A DNA stretch of 64,000 nucleotides from NCBI GenBank assembly GCA_035295745.1, contig DATGIL010000107.1:62001-126000 (forward strand). Reading direction: 5' to 3'. The position numbers and the translations under genes are program-made. Shown one piece after another: positions 26,099 through 34,017 of the stretch; the stretch's first letter is position 1, and every line of letters starts with the position of its first letter. Under the pieces are notes generated by a model, which saw nothing but the letters and a program-made list of their open reading frames with translations, was not told where the DNA came from and did no database searches. The stretch comes from JAIQFL01 sp035295745. GTDB taxonomy: Bacteria; Acidobacteriota; Terriglobia; Bryobacterales; Bryobacteraceae.

Positions 26099-26449
26099 AT
26101 GTATTCGGAACGGTTGATCGAGCATTTTCAGAATCCGCGAAATGTAGGGGAATTGGCCGAGCCGGCAGTGAAGGTGGAGGTATCGAACCCGGCATGTGGG
26201 GACATGCTGCGGATTTCGGTGCGGTTCGAGGGGGATGTAGCGGTGGAGGTGCGATACAAGGTGCGGGGGTGCACGGCTTCGATTGCAGCGGGATCGGCAC
26301 TTACCGAGTGGATGACGGGGAAGACACGCCGGGAGCTTGCCGGTTTCCGGGCGTCGCTGGTGGAGGAGGCCGTCGGGGGATTGGCCCCGGAATCCAAACA
26401 CGCCGCGGTGCTGTGCGCCGATGGAGTGAAGGCGTTGCTGAAACGCTAG
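26099..26449 (+). CDS. NifU/IscU-like Fe-S cluster scaffold protein
   Basis: The 116-residue protein starting MYSERLIEHFQNPRNVG is an IscU/NifU N-terminal scaffold. All three cluster-binding cysteines are present: C33 in NPACGD (with D35), C58 in VRGCTAS and C106 in AVLCADG. It assembles transient iron-sulfur clusters for transfer to apoproteins. No cysteine desulfurase, IscR or HscA gene is adjacent, so it stands alone, unlike the usual isc operon. It lacks the LPPVK Hsc66-binding motif of true IscU, making a specialised or SUF-independent role possible. It converges on the HPt gene with 15 bp between stops. Confidence 0.85.
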   Translation: MYSERLIEHFQNPRNVGELAEPAVKVEVSNPACGDMLRISVRFEGDVAVEVRYKVRGCTASIAAGSALTEWMTGKTRRELAGFRASLVEEAVGGLAPESKHAAVLCADGVKALLKR

Positions 26450-26464
26450 GTCAAAGCCACTGGC

Positions 26465-26806
26465 TCACACCGAAACGTCGCGGAGGCGCTCGATCTCCTG
26501 CGCCAGCGCTGCCAGGGAGTGATCACACGCGGGGAACTCGCCTTTCGAGGCTTCGCTTTCGATGTGTTTGAGCAACGCTGCGGCGGCGTTCGCGCCCACG
26601 TTGGCACAGGCACCCTTCGAATAGTGCGCCAGGCGCATGCACTTCTGCGAATCCTTTTCGCGAATCGCCGATTCGATGAGCCCGATCTGGCGCGAAGTGT
26701 CGTCGATTAATGCCGAGAGGATCTCACGCATGAGCTCCTCATCGTCTAGAGTAATGTCCCGAAGCTGTTCCCGATCGAGAACCACGGAAGAATCTATGAG
26801 TGCCAC
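26465..26806 (-). CDS. HPt-domain phosphotransfer protein
   Basis: This 113-residue helical protein has the histidine phosphotransfer signature H61-Y-S-K64-G65 (RLAHYSKGACANVGA), with the usual hydrophobic neighbours. It is a stand-alone phosphorelay intermediate that would shuttle phosphate between the receiver of a hybrid kinase and a final response regulator. No kinase lies next to it; the hybrid kinase at 35805-37850 and the regulators elsewhere in the window are possible partners but there is no direct evidence. It starts at an ATG at 26806. Confidence 0.85.
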   Translation of the reverse strand: MALIDSSVVLDREQLRDITLDDEELMREILSALIDDTSRQIGLIESAIREKDSQKCMRLAHYSKGACANVGANAAAALLKHIESEASKGEFPACDHSLAALAQEIERLRDVSV

Positions 26807-26876
26807 TCTTCCATTGTGACGGCCTGAAAACTAAAGGAAAATCGAGGCATTGCCCTAATTCGATCCCCAAAAGGCC

Positions 26877-27875
26877 CTAACGTGGACGGGGCGAATTCCA
26901 CTCGAACTGCGTCTCCAGGACGCTCAACCTGGCGCTCAACAGCGCGCTGGCCATAAACCCCGGCGTCAGAGGAGTGCCGAATCGCATGTCATAGACTTGC
27001 ACCAGTTTTCCGTTCTCAGGTTCCGTTACCGGTGACACACGCCAGAGCGGGAATTCCGAAAACTGCAGAAACTGTTCGAAGGTGGTGGTGCGTCGCGCTG
27101 CCTCGATCGCCGGATCGGCATCCGGCTTACGGAAAATCGTGGCGCGCGTGGGATCGAATTCCGTGGCCAGGTTGAGGTTCGCCACCGCGTAAAACTCGTT
27201 GGTTTCCACCAGTCCCTTCCATTTCAGCGGATTGGCCGCATCGGGCAGGGCCGCCACGCGAAGCGGCGAAGCCTCCTGGTAAATCCGCGATTCCAACGAG
27301 GCGACGGCGCGTGAATGCAGCACGTACCGCCCACAGTTGTAGAGCAGCAAAAACATCAGGCAGAAAACCGCAAATCCGCGCCCGTGGTGCGGATTGCGCA
27401 TTGTCCCCGAGGTAATCTCTGACCCGACCAGGCGCCCGATCAGGGGTCCTACCACGCCCAACAAGAGCACGATCCAGATCCAGAGGTCGAACAGATTGGT
27501 GAGGTCGAGCCGGAACCAACGGCCCGAGAAGGGAGTCAGCAGACGGATGCCGTACATATTCGTAAGGTCCAGGAGGAGATGAGACGCAACTCCGATCATG
27601 GCGATGCCGAAGGCGCCAATCCACTGAACCGGCTTGCGGGCGGCCGCACGCACCAGTACTACGGGCAAAAGAGCCATGGCTGGCATGGCTAAGATTGAGT
27701 GCGTCAGATGGCGGTGATAGTGGAGATAGTTCAGCGAACCTCCGGCGAGGGTGACAATGTCAATATCGGGAGCGTTCGCCGCCAGGATCAGAATGGGAGC
27801 GGCCAGAGGCGTCCAACGGTTCAGGCCAGTCCGGCTCAGGAAAAGGCCAGTCAGCGTGTGCGTGAGGGGATCCAT
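26877..27875 (-). CDS. YdjM-type inner membrane protein (PF04307 metal-dependent hydrolase family)
   Basis: The 332-residue protein begins MDPLTHTLTGLFLSR and has the conserved membrane module of the LexA-binding, inner-membrane-associated putative hydrolase family: APDIDIV after the second hydrophobic segment, then HRHLTHSIL and HLLLDLTNMYGIRLL with conserved His/Asp residues that may bind metal. About five membrane segments lie in the first 210 residues; the last 120 residues are soluble, probably periplasmic, and less conserved. The enzymatic activity of the family is unproven. It is flanked by 70-bp gaps and appears monocistronic. Confidence 0.82.
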   Translation of the reverse strand: MDPLTHTLTGLFLSRTGLNRWTPLAAPILILAANAPDIDIVTLAGGSLNYLHYHRHLTHSILAMPAMALLPVVLVRAAARKPVQWIGAFGIAMIGVASHLLLDLTNMYGIRLLTPFSGRWFRLDLTNLFDLWIWIVLLLGVVGPLIGRLVGSEITSGTMRNPHHGRGFAVFCLMFLLLYNCGRYVLHSRAVASLESRIYQEASPLRVAALPDAANPLKWKGLVETNEFYAVANLNLATEFDPTRATIFRKPDADPAIEAARRTTTFEQFLQFSEFPLWRVSPVTEPENGKLVQVYDMRFGTPLTPGFMASALLSARLSVLETQFEWNSPRPR

Positions 27876-27951
27876 CAGAGATGATTCATTTTAGAGGAAA
27901 CGGGGGCGGCGCCAGGTCCACCCCCGCATGAGCAGGAACATCGGACCGCCT

Positions 27952-28491
27952 TCACGCCGACAGTGGCAATACGAAGGGCTCAGGAGAGCGCTCGGGGCTG
28001 TGGACTTGGATCGGGCCGTGAAAATACTCCGCCGGGGGATAGAGCGGATAGGGCTTTAGCTCAGCGAAAGCGCGTCCCAACTGCTGCTCGATCGTGTAGA
28101 TCGCGTGGAAAAACGCTCCGCGCTCCATTTTCAGTTGACGACAGCAGAGTTTCCAATCCGCACCCAGCAGGTAGTGATAGCGAAACAATTTATAATTGAA
28201 ATCGCTCAGCAGGCGGCGGCTTACCAGGCAGAAATCGGCCAGATATTCCTCGTTTTTCCGGGAGTAAAAGCGGCGGGCTTTGGATCCACCCGACGACTCC
28301 CAAAAAACCGTGCTGGTTCGTGCTCCCGCGGCGTTGCATTCCCGAAAACGATTGAAGCAGGCGCGAAAAGCGGCCCTGAAAGCGCAATGGCAAGGGACTT
28401 CCCTCCCGCGGGATAACCGGGTACCGTTTCCATGGCAGAAAACGCAGGATACTTTGGCGATGCCAATTGCGTTCGATCGATTCCACTGCAT
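27952..28491 (-). CDS. Cys-rich protein with a DnaJ-like CxxCxGxG motif and helical C-terminus, unknown
   Basis: The 179-residue protein has two parts. Residues 14-52 hold six cysteines: C16-V-F-C19-H-G-N-G, which fits one zinc-binding repeat of DnaJ (CxxCxGxG), then C34-H-C36, C45 and C52, so a zinc ribbon is likely. Residues 75-145 are helical, with a conserved-looking block (RKNEEYLADFCLVSRRLL, then DWKLCCRQLKMERGAFFHAIY) that resembles the helix-turn-helix of sigma region 4-like proteins. I recall similar proteins of unknown function in Acidobacteria but no named family. The start lacks a ribosome site. It is divergent from the HTH gene at 28782 across an AT-rich palindromic region. Confidence 0.6.
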   Translation of the reverse strand: MQWNRSNAIGIAKVSCVFCHGNGTRLSRGREVPCHCAFRAAFRACFNRFRECNAAGARTSTVFWESSGGSKARRFYSRKNEEYLADFCLVSRRLLSDFNYKLFRYHYLLGADWKLCCRQLKMERGAFFHAIYTIEQQLGRAFAELKPYPLYPPAEYFHGPIQVHSPERSPEPFVLPLSA

Positions 28492-28781
28492 TTTTTAAAT
28501 GTCCTTATGAGAGCGGCGTTAACGGGCCGCTGTCGTTTTAAAATCTGCTTTCAATTTAGATCTCGATAGAAAAACGTCAACAAAATTCAAAGAATGACGT
28601 GACGTTGAAATCAACTTCTCGTGTTTACCCCCTCTCCGAATTCTGGAAATTAGTGATTTTTTTCAATAGCTTAGCTACAATTTGAAGCGTTCTGGGAAAA
28701 TTGGCCCAGTACGCATAAATCTTAGTAAGTAATAGGAGTTTTCTTACTACCTATTTCTTACAGACATAGACCGATAGTACT
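28492..28781. promoter_or_regulatory. AT-rich divergent regulatory region with several inverted repeats
   Basis: This 290-bp gap is clearly more AT-rich than its surroundings. It contains agcggc/gccgct (28512-28517/28526-28531) followed by TTTT, AACGTCA/TGACGTT (28573-28579/28600-28606) with an extra TGACGT at 28595, a -10-like TACAAT at 28676-28681, and gtaagtaatagg/cctatttcttac (28725-28736/28750-28761, 11 of 12 pairs, 13-bp spacer) just before the HTH gene start. The last pair is a good operator candidate for autoregulation. Confidence 0.5.
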
Positions 28782-29027
28782 ATGACTTTCCAAGAATTGC
28801 GGTGCCGCTTCGTTGACCACCTCCGGGAGCGGGTCCGCAGCGGCGAACTCACCGAACGGAGTCTCGCCAAGATGACTGGCGTATCTCAGCCGCACATACA
28901 CAACGTTCTCAAGGGGAAGCGCGTGCTCTCGCCCGAAATGTCTGACGAAATTCTCCTCAATTTGCAGATGGACCTAATGGACTTAGTGACACTCGAAGAC
29001 CTGATCTGCAAACAACAGAGGCGTTAA
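28782..29027 (+). CDS. Small helix-turn-helix (XRE-like) regulator
   Basis: The 81-residue protein is little more than one DNA-binding domain. Helices around 24-43 (TERSLAKMTGVSQPHIHNVL) fit the XRE/Cro-type helix-turn-helix, with Q37-P-H as the start of the recognition helix. The remaining C-terminal helix (54-80) may mediate dimerisation. No ribosome site is obvious before the ATG. An imperfect 12-bp inverted repeat ends 21 bp upstream and may be its own operator. The coiled-coil gene at 29060 follows after 32 bp and is probably cotranscribed. Confidence 0.75.
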   Translation: MTFQELRCRFVDHLRERVRSGELTERSLAKMTGVSQPHIHNVLKGKRVLSPEMSDEILLNLQMDLMDLVTLEDLICKQQRR

Positions 29028-29059
29028 CTTTCGGAAACGGGGCGACGCCAAGAGGCAGT

Positions 29060-29632
29060 ATGCTGGAAGGTCGAGAGGAGAATGGAAGGTTGCCCCGGAC
29101 CGGAAGCGAGAAAGAGGCTCGAGAGTTACGGCTGAAACGGCTGGCAGAAAATATCGATGCCCTGGTCGAAAAGGACGAGAGGTCCATGCGGCATGCGCGC
29201 GACGTTCGCCGCATGCGCCGCGAGGCAGCCTGCGAACTTTACAGCATCTGCTCGGATTTTGTAGTGGGGTTGAACGGCCGACTGGCGCGCGGCGAGGTCA
29301 TCCTGGATCCGGTTTCGTTCGGAGAGGACTCTTTTCAGGAGGAATCTCCCAACCTAGTTCAGATGAACATCCGCGGCCGCATCTTGCAGATTCAATTCGA
29401 GGCCACGGTAGAACTGATATCGACTGAGGATTTTAGGATCCCCTACACGCTCGAAGGGGCCGTTCGCGCGTTTAATCAGGAACTGCTCGACAAAGACATC
29501 ATCGAAGAGCAGCTGATCTTCTACACCTGGGAAAAGCAAAAGAAAATGTGGCGCTTCTTCGACCCTCGTACCTACCGGTCCGGGCCATTCGACGAAGAGT
29601 ATCTGATTGGGCTCCTGGAGCAACTGATCTGA
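29060..29632 (+). CDS. Protein of unknown function with charged coiled-coil N-terminus
   Basis: The 190-residue protein has a ribosome site (AGAGG) before the ATG. Residues 12-65 are very rich in E, K and R, with heptad-like spacing (EKEARELRLKRLAENID), followed by a Cys-containing helix (REAACELYSICSDFV). The C-terminal half (75-190) is alternating beta and helix (QMNIRGRILQIQFEATVELI, RIPYTLEGAVRAFNQELL) and ends in an acidic helix. I recognise no family. Placed directly after an XRE-type regulator and before a tandem repeat array, it could be the effector of a two-gene unit, but no toxin, nuclease or enzyme motif is visible. Confidence 0.65.
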   Translation: MLEGREENGRLPRTGSEKEARELRLKRLAENIDALVEKDERSMRHARDVRRMRREAACELYSICSDFVVGLNGRLARGEVILDPVSFGEDSFQEESPNLVQMNIRGRILQIQFEATVELISTEDFRIPYTLEGAVRAFNQELLDKDIIEEQLIFYTWEKQKKMWRFFDPRTYRSGPFDEEYLIGLLEQLI

Positions 29633-30420
29633 CGCTTGCTGACGCGCGGCTCGCAACGAACCACGACCGTGACGCGCGCGGCGCACAACGAGCCACGACC
29701 GTAAGGGAGTGATTCTTCGGAGCGATTGGGCATCGCTTGCTTACGCGCGCGGCTCGCAACGAGCCACGACCGTAAGGGAGTGATTCTTCGGAGCGAATCG
29801 GGCATCGCTTGCTTACGCGCGCGGCGCGCAACGAGCCACGACCGTAAGGGAGTGATTTTTCGGAGCGATCCGGCATCGCTTGCTTACGCGCGCGGCTCGC
29901 AACGAGCCACGACCGTAAGGGAGTGATTTTTTCGGGGCGATTGGGCATCGCTTGCTTACGCGCGCGGCTCACAACGTGCCACGACCGTAAGGGAGTTATT
30001 TTGTCGCAGCGATCGGGCATCGCTTGCTGACGCGCGCGGCGCACAACGAGCCACGACCGTAAGGGAGTGATTTTTTCGCAGCGACCGGGCATCGCTTGCT
30101 GACGCGCGCGCCTCGCAACGAGCCACGACCGTAAGGGAGTGATTTTTTCGGAGCGATTGGGTATCGCTTGCTGACGCGCGCGGCTCGCAACGAGCCACGA
30201 CCGTGAGGGAGTGATTTTTCGGAGCGATCCGGCATCGCTTGCTGACGCGCGCGGTTCACAATGAGCCACGACCGTAAGGGAGTGATTTTTTCGGAGCGAT
30301 TGGGCATCGCTTGCTTACGCGCGCGGCTCGCAATGAGCCCCGACCGTGAGGAGTGATTTTTTCGGGGCGATTGGGCATCCCTTGCTGGCACGCGCGGCTC
30401 GCCAGCTGCGTCCCTGAGTG
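29633..30420. repeat. Tandem array of about nine full and three partial 72-bp units
   Basis: The unit runs cgcttgcttacgcgcgcggc, tcgcaacgagccacgaccgt, aagggagtgattcttcggag, cgaatcgggcat (72 bp in the cleanest copy; 71-74 in others). Copies differ by single substitutions (t/g in gctTacg or gctGacg, variable length of the T run before cgg). Each contains the hairpin GGCTCG-CAA-CGAGCC. The first copy is truncated and the last is degenerate, ending near ccagctgcgtcc. The array fills the gap between the coiled-coil gene and the convergent membrane-protein gene. Frames are open through it on several strands because the unit is 24 codons long; they are not genes. Confidence 0.93.
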
Positions 30421-30429
30421 GCACGGGGG

Positions 30430-31923
30430 TCACCGCAACTGCACGAGCTTTTCGCCCGTGAAAGTGAAGACGTAATTGGCGCGCGCCAACTCGTCTGCTG
30501 CCAACGGCGTCTTGCGATCGAGGCGGAATTCCAGACTGCGGTCACGGAACCAGAGCTGCGCGATGAAGGCCATGTCCCACCCCTCGAAGGGATCATTCAA
30601 AAACACGACGCAACTGTGCGGGCGAACGGCGGGGCGCAGCCGATCGAGCTGTTGGATGACCTCCCATGTGCCCTGTCCCAACGCCGCCATCGACGGACGC
30701 ACGTACGAGTCCTTCAAACGGCGCGCCTCGGCGGCCCAGAAATAGATGCCTGCGGCGATCAGGATCGCGCAGAGGGATCGCTCTCCCAGCCGGCGTAACG
30801 CGGGATCGCCCACCAGCGCGCGCGCCAGCAAATTCGAGATTTCGCGGAAGACGACCGCACCGAAGATTGCCCATCCCAGCAAAGGCACATACAGGCAGGC
30901 GCCTCCACGGCCTTCCAGAAACTCGATGGGCAGCGGTGTGAACGCCATGAACCACCAGCAAAACCAGAGCACCGGACGATTGAGGCGACGGGCAAGATAA
31001 AACGCCGCAAACCATACCAACGCTACGTCTCGCATTTGGAACTGTCCCCAGGACAAGAAGAGTTCGCCCGTCGATCGCATTTGAAACGTCTCCCATCGGG
31101 CCAGCGAGATTACCGGGATGTATCCAGGCTGCCTGATCATCGCGTCGCGTCCGAAAGCCTTGCCGTAGCAATAGACCAGGTCGACTAACCCCGCCATCCA
31201 GATCGCGCGCCCCGGCCCGCGGAGCCACTCTCCCGGTCGTTGCCAGCTTGCGAGGTGCGGCGGATGGTAATTCCATTCATACGCTACGAGCACGAGCGGA
31301 AGCGTAACCGCCATTTCTTTGGCGTCTAGTGCCACAAGAATCAGCAGAAGGAAACAGCCGAGTTGCAAGGCGGAGAGGTCCCGGCCACTTCTGCGGATGC
31401 GAGTGTAGTAGCAGAGACTGGCCAGATAGAAAAGCCCGCACAGCACGTCATAGATGAACGCAGTGTTGTAGTAGAGATTCGCCACCCCGCAGTGAAAGCA
31501 TACGATCAGCGCGGCAACGCCCGCCGTCAGCTTCTCCACGCCCAGATCAACGGCTAACTGATAGATCAGCCCGACTCCGCCAAGCAATAACGTGAGTAAG
31601 ACGTAGTGATAAGGAACTGGATTCAGACCATACACATGGTGCAGAGGCACATAAAACAGCGCAGCAGCAGGCCGATAAAACCCACGCCAGGGCATGAAGA
31701 GGGACCACAGAATCTTCCATGGCGTTAGTTGGCAGTAACTCGCCATGTTCATCATGTCGTCGGGGGCAAAGTGAACCCGCACTGTATCGCCGACAAAATA
31801 GAAAAAGTAGGCGGCTACGAACAAGCCACAGACAAGTTCCCTCCACCCGGGCACACCACGGGCCCGCAAACGATGAGCCCTTATTAGTCTCATTTGGGAG
31901 TCGCGGAAGTAATCCGCTGCCAC
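30430..31923 (-). CDS. Polytopic membrane protein, GT-C-like, unknown
   Basis: This 497-residue protein has about nine to ten hydrophobic segments over residues 28-420 and a soluble C-terminal tail of roughly 80 residues. The first periplasmic loop has HFAPDDMMNMASY and the second PWRGFYRPAAALFYVPLH, an arrangement similar to the D/E-containing loops of GT-C glycosyltransferases and TMTC-type proteins, but no family can be named securely. An alternative start is M11. The 3' end abuts the repeat array. It is 25 bp downstream of the dehydrogenase gene and probably in the same run. Confidence 0.65.
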   Translation of the reverse strand: MAADYFRDSQMRLIRAHRLRARGVPGWRELVCGLFVAAYFFYFVGDTVRVHFAPDDMMNMASYCQLTPWKILWSLFMPWRGFYRPAAALFYVPLHHVYGLNPVPYHYVLLTLLLGGVGLIYQLAVDLGVEKLTAGVAALIVCFHCGVANLYYNTAFIYDVLCGLFYLASLCYYTRIRRSGRDLSALQLGCFLLLILVALDAKEMAVTLPLVLVAYEWNYHPPHLASWQRPGEWLRGPGRAIWMAGLVDLVYCYGKAFGRDAMIRQPGYIPVISLARWETFQMRSTGELFLSWGQFQMRDVALVWFAAFYLARRLNRPVLWFCWWFMAFTPLPIEFLEGRGGACLYVPLLGWAIFGAVVFREISNLLARALVGDPALRRLGERSLCAILIAAGIYFWAAEARRLKDSYVRPSMAALGQGTWEVIQQLDRLRPAVRPHSCVVFLNDPFEGWDMAFIAQLWFRDRSLEFRLDRKTPLAADELARANYVFTFTGEKLVQLR

Positions 31924-31948
31924 TAAGACCGGAACGGCGGTGGTTCCA

Positions 31949-32902
31949 CTACGGCCGGAGCAAAATCTTCAAGACGCCCGGCGTAGCGGCGCGTGCAAAC
32001 GCATCAGCGGCGTCCCGCAGCGAATATTCTCCGGCGATCAGTTTGTCCGCCGGAATCAGACCCCGTTCGAGGAGCGGCAAGGCAGCCTCCATGCGTCCGC
32101 ACCGCGAGCCGACCAAAACCACCTCGTTGACGATGACGGGAGCAGAATCGATGGGAACCGGGCCATGTATGGTGGACTTCAAGATTATGGTTCCGCAAGG
32201 TTCGACCATGGCCACTGCTGCACGCAATCCTTCGGGATTCCCCGTGGCGTCCACCACCCGGCTGTAACTCGCCGGAGGGGCGATTTCCGGATTGAGCCTG
32301 GTGACGACCCCGGCGTCGGCGGAAATCTGCAACTTCTCGGAATGGTGTCCGTACTGATGGACGTCGTAACCTTCCGCCCGCAGCACCAGGGCGATCAGCA
32401 GTCCCAGTTTGCCGTCACCCAAGACTGCAATAGGCCGGCCAGGTTCCATTGCGACTTGGTCCAGAATCTGGCGAGCGGCCGCCAAAGGTTCGGTGAACAC
32501 GGCGTGGCGGTCCGAAACGCCGTCCGGGACGGCGTGCAGGTTTCGCTCGGGCAGAGTAAAGAATTCCTGGAACGCTCCCGCATGTCCTTTGATTCCCAGA
32601 ACAGTCCGATTGGGACAGTGGCGCCGGTTCCCCCTCTGGCACCAAGGGCAATCGCCACACCCCAGGTTGATCTCGCCCACCACGCGCTTTCCAACCAGGT
32701 TTGGCTCGTCAGCATCCAGGACTTCCGCTATGAACTCGTGTCCGGGAATGCCGGAGAAGCCGTAGTACCCGCGCTGTAGTTCCAGATCGGTATTGCAGAT
32801 CCCCCCGAGCAACAACCGCAGCAGGGCAAAACCTTTGGGGCGCTCCGGGACGGGCATGTGGCGGGTCGACACGGCGCCATTCTCCAGGTAAACCGCGAGC
32901 AT
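31949..32902 (-). CDS. Zinc-dependent medium-chain dehydrogenase
   Basis: The 317-residue protein belongs to the zinc MDR (alcohol/sorbitol/threonine dehydrogenase) superfamily. Catalytic zinc ligands are C36 and the H55-E56 pair; the structural zinc lobe has C82, C85, C88 and C96 (CGDCPWCQRGNRRHC). The nucleotide-binding site is AVLGDGKLGLL (GxGxxG-like). At 317 residues it is somewhat shorter than the usual 340-360. The substrate cannot be told; it oxidises or reduces an alcohol/carbonyl with NAD(P). The membrane protein at 30430-31923 follows after 25 bp, a link with no obvious meaning. Confidence 0.85.
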   Translation of the reverse strand: MLAVYLENGAVSTRHMPVPERPKGFALLRLLLGGICNTDLELQRGYYGFSGIPGHEFIAEVLDADEPNLVGKRVVGEINLGCGDCPWCQRGNRRHCPNRTVLGIKGHAGAFQEFFTLPERNLHAVPDGVSDRHAVFTEPLAAARQILDQVAMEPGRPIAVLGDGKLGLLIALVLRAEGYDVHQYGHHSEKLQISADAGVVTRLNPEIAPPASYSRVVDATGNPEGLRAAVAMVEPCGTIILKSTIHGPVPIDSAPVIVNEVVLVGSRCGRMEAALPLLERGLIPADKLIAGEYSLRDAADAFARAATPGVLKILLRP

Positions 32903-32935
32903 CTCACCATGATGCCGCAGTGTGACTGAAGTCGG

Positions 32936-33664
32936 CTACAGGCTGTTGGCGGAGGATCCGGGAAGGAGGATGGCCGCTCCGGAAACCCGGCCCGGGCCCG
33001 ATTCCTGCAGAAAGACCACCACCCGCTGCGCCGCCGCAGCGCGTGGCAATTCCACCACTCTGTTGAAACTGACGCCGCGTTTCACCGATGCGACCTTCTG
33101 CAAACTCCTCACAACTGCCACGTGGTGAAGTTTACGCCCGGCATTCTCGCCTGCGGATACCTGCGAGTCGGCAGGGTCCTCGGCAAACGCCAGGAAGACG
33201 TCGGCGCTGGCCGGGGCATTCTCCACCTCGATGCGCAATCCCGCGTCGGTTTTGAAGAGTCGCACATCGGCTTTCTTCTTGTGCCCTGCTTTCGCGATGG
33301 CTTCGGCTGCCCGGGCGCCGTCGCCGCCGGAGAACTCGGTTTCGCCGTCCACGACCATTTCCGGCGTGTATACACTGTCCAAACGGAAAATTCTGCTGTA
33401 TGCCTGTTGTCGTGCAGTGAAGAGGGGAGACGAAAACTGGTCCTTCCACCCCAAGTGATTCCAGTAATCGACGTGTTCACTGAGGACAACCGCCATGGGA
33501 TCGATCTTCTGCAGTAACCGGTCAGCCGGCGGGCAACTGGAGCATCCCTCGGACGTAAACAGCTCCACCAACACAGGGGCACGGGACTGCCCCGCACAGA
33601 CTGACACGCATGCCGCAGCCACAAAAACGCAATTAAGGGCACGCAACCCAGCTCGGAGTGCCAT
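32936..33664 (-). CDS. Secreted DUF1223 thioredoxin-like protein
   Basis: Starting at the ATG at 33664 the protein has 242 residues. A signal peptide (1-24) is followed by VLVELFTSEGCSSCPPADRLL, the DUF1223 hallmark with redox pair C41-S-S-C44, and later VDYWNHLGWKDQF and YTPEMVVDG, all typical of the family. The fold is thioredoxin-like and the protein should be periplasmic; the function of DUF1223 proteins is not established. An upstream in-frame ATG at 33718 would add 18 non-leader residues and is less likely. Confidence 0.82.
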   Translation of the reverse strand: MALRAGLRALNCVFVAAACVSVCAGQSRAPVLVELFTSEGCSSCPPADRLLQKIDPMAVVLSEHVDYWNHLGWKDQFSSPLFTARQQAYSRIFRLDSVYTPEMVVDGETEFSGGDGARAAEAIAKAGHKKKADVRLFKTDAGLRIEVENAPASADVFLAFAEDPADSQVSAGENAGRKLHHVAVVRSLQKVASVKRGVSFNRVVELPRAAAAQRVVVFLQESGPGRVSGAAILLPGSSANSL

Positions 33665-33816
33665 GCCGCAAGTATACCCGAGGGGAAGAGGAAAAACAGA
33701 TATTCTACGTCGCAACACGATTTTTGCAGGAATTTACCGGAATCAAAGACCCCGAAGCAGCGCCGGTGAGCACTGTGATGTGGACAGAAGAAGTGGGCGA
33801 ACCAGCCGCGGGCAGC

Positions 33817-34005
33817 CTAGACGTTCTTGTGCTTGATCGTCTTGCCGCGCTTGGCTTTATGGGCCTTAGCCATTTTCGACGTCCCTTTGCGGACCTTGCC
33901 CTTCCGGGCGGTCTTGTGGATCACGGCCCTTTTGGGGCTCGCCTGAGCCATCGCGGACATCCCGAATGCCAATGCCAGTGCTAACGCCAATGTACGGAAG
34001 CGCAT
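33817..34005 (-). CDS. Small secreted Lys/Arg-rich protein
   Basis: The 62-residue ORF has a clear signal peptide (MRFRTLALALALAFGMSAMA, cut near AQA) and a mature part of about 40 residues with a very high share of K, R and H (for example KTARKGKVRKGTSKMAKAHK). The start at 34005 lies 12 bp after the rhomboid stop on the same strand, so the two may be cotranscribed. Such short exported polycations could bind DNA, polyanionic polysaccharide or the outer membrane; nothing more can be said. The strong leader argues for a real gene despite its length. Confidence 0.55.
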   Translation of the reverse strand: MRFRTLALALALAFGMSAMAQASPKRAVIHKTARKGKVRKGTSKMAKAHKAKRGKTIKHKNV

Positions 34006-34017
34006 ACTGTAGCTATT

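Noticed and set aside
29499..30269. Minus-strand open frame of 256 codons, and smaller frames in other phases, across the tandem array
   Set aside because: The translation is a 24-residue periodic echo of the 72-bp DNA unit; frames open in several phases at once, there is no ribosome site, and indels between copies break them.
29633..30420. CRISPR array
   Set aside because: The whole 72-bp unit is repeated without variable spacers of fixed length, and no cas gene is near.
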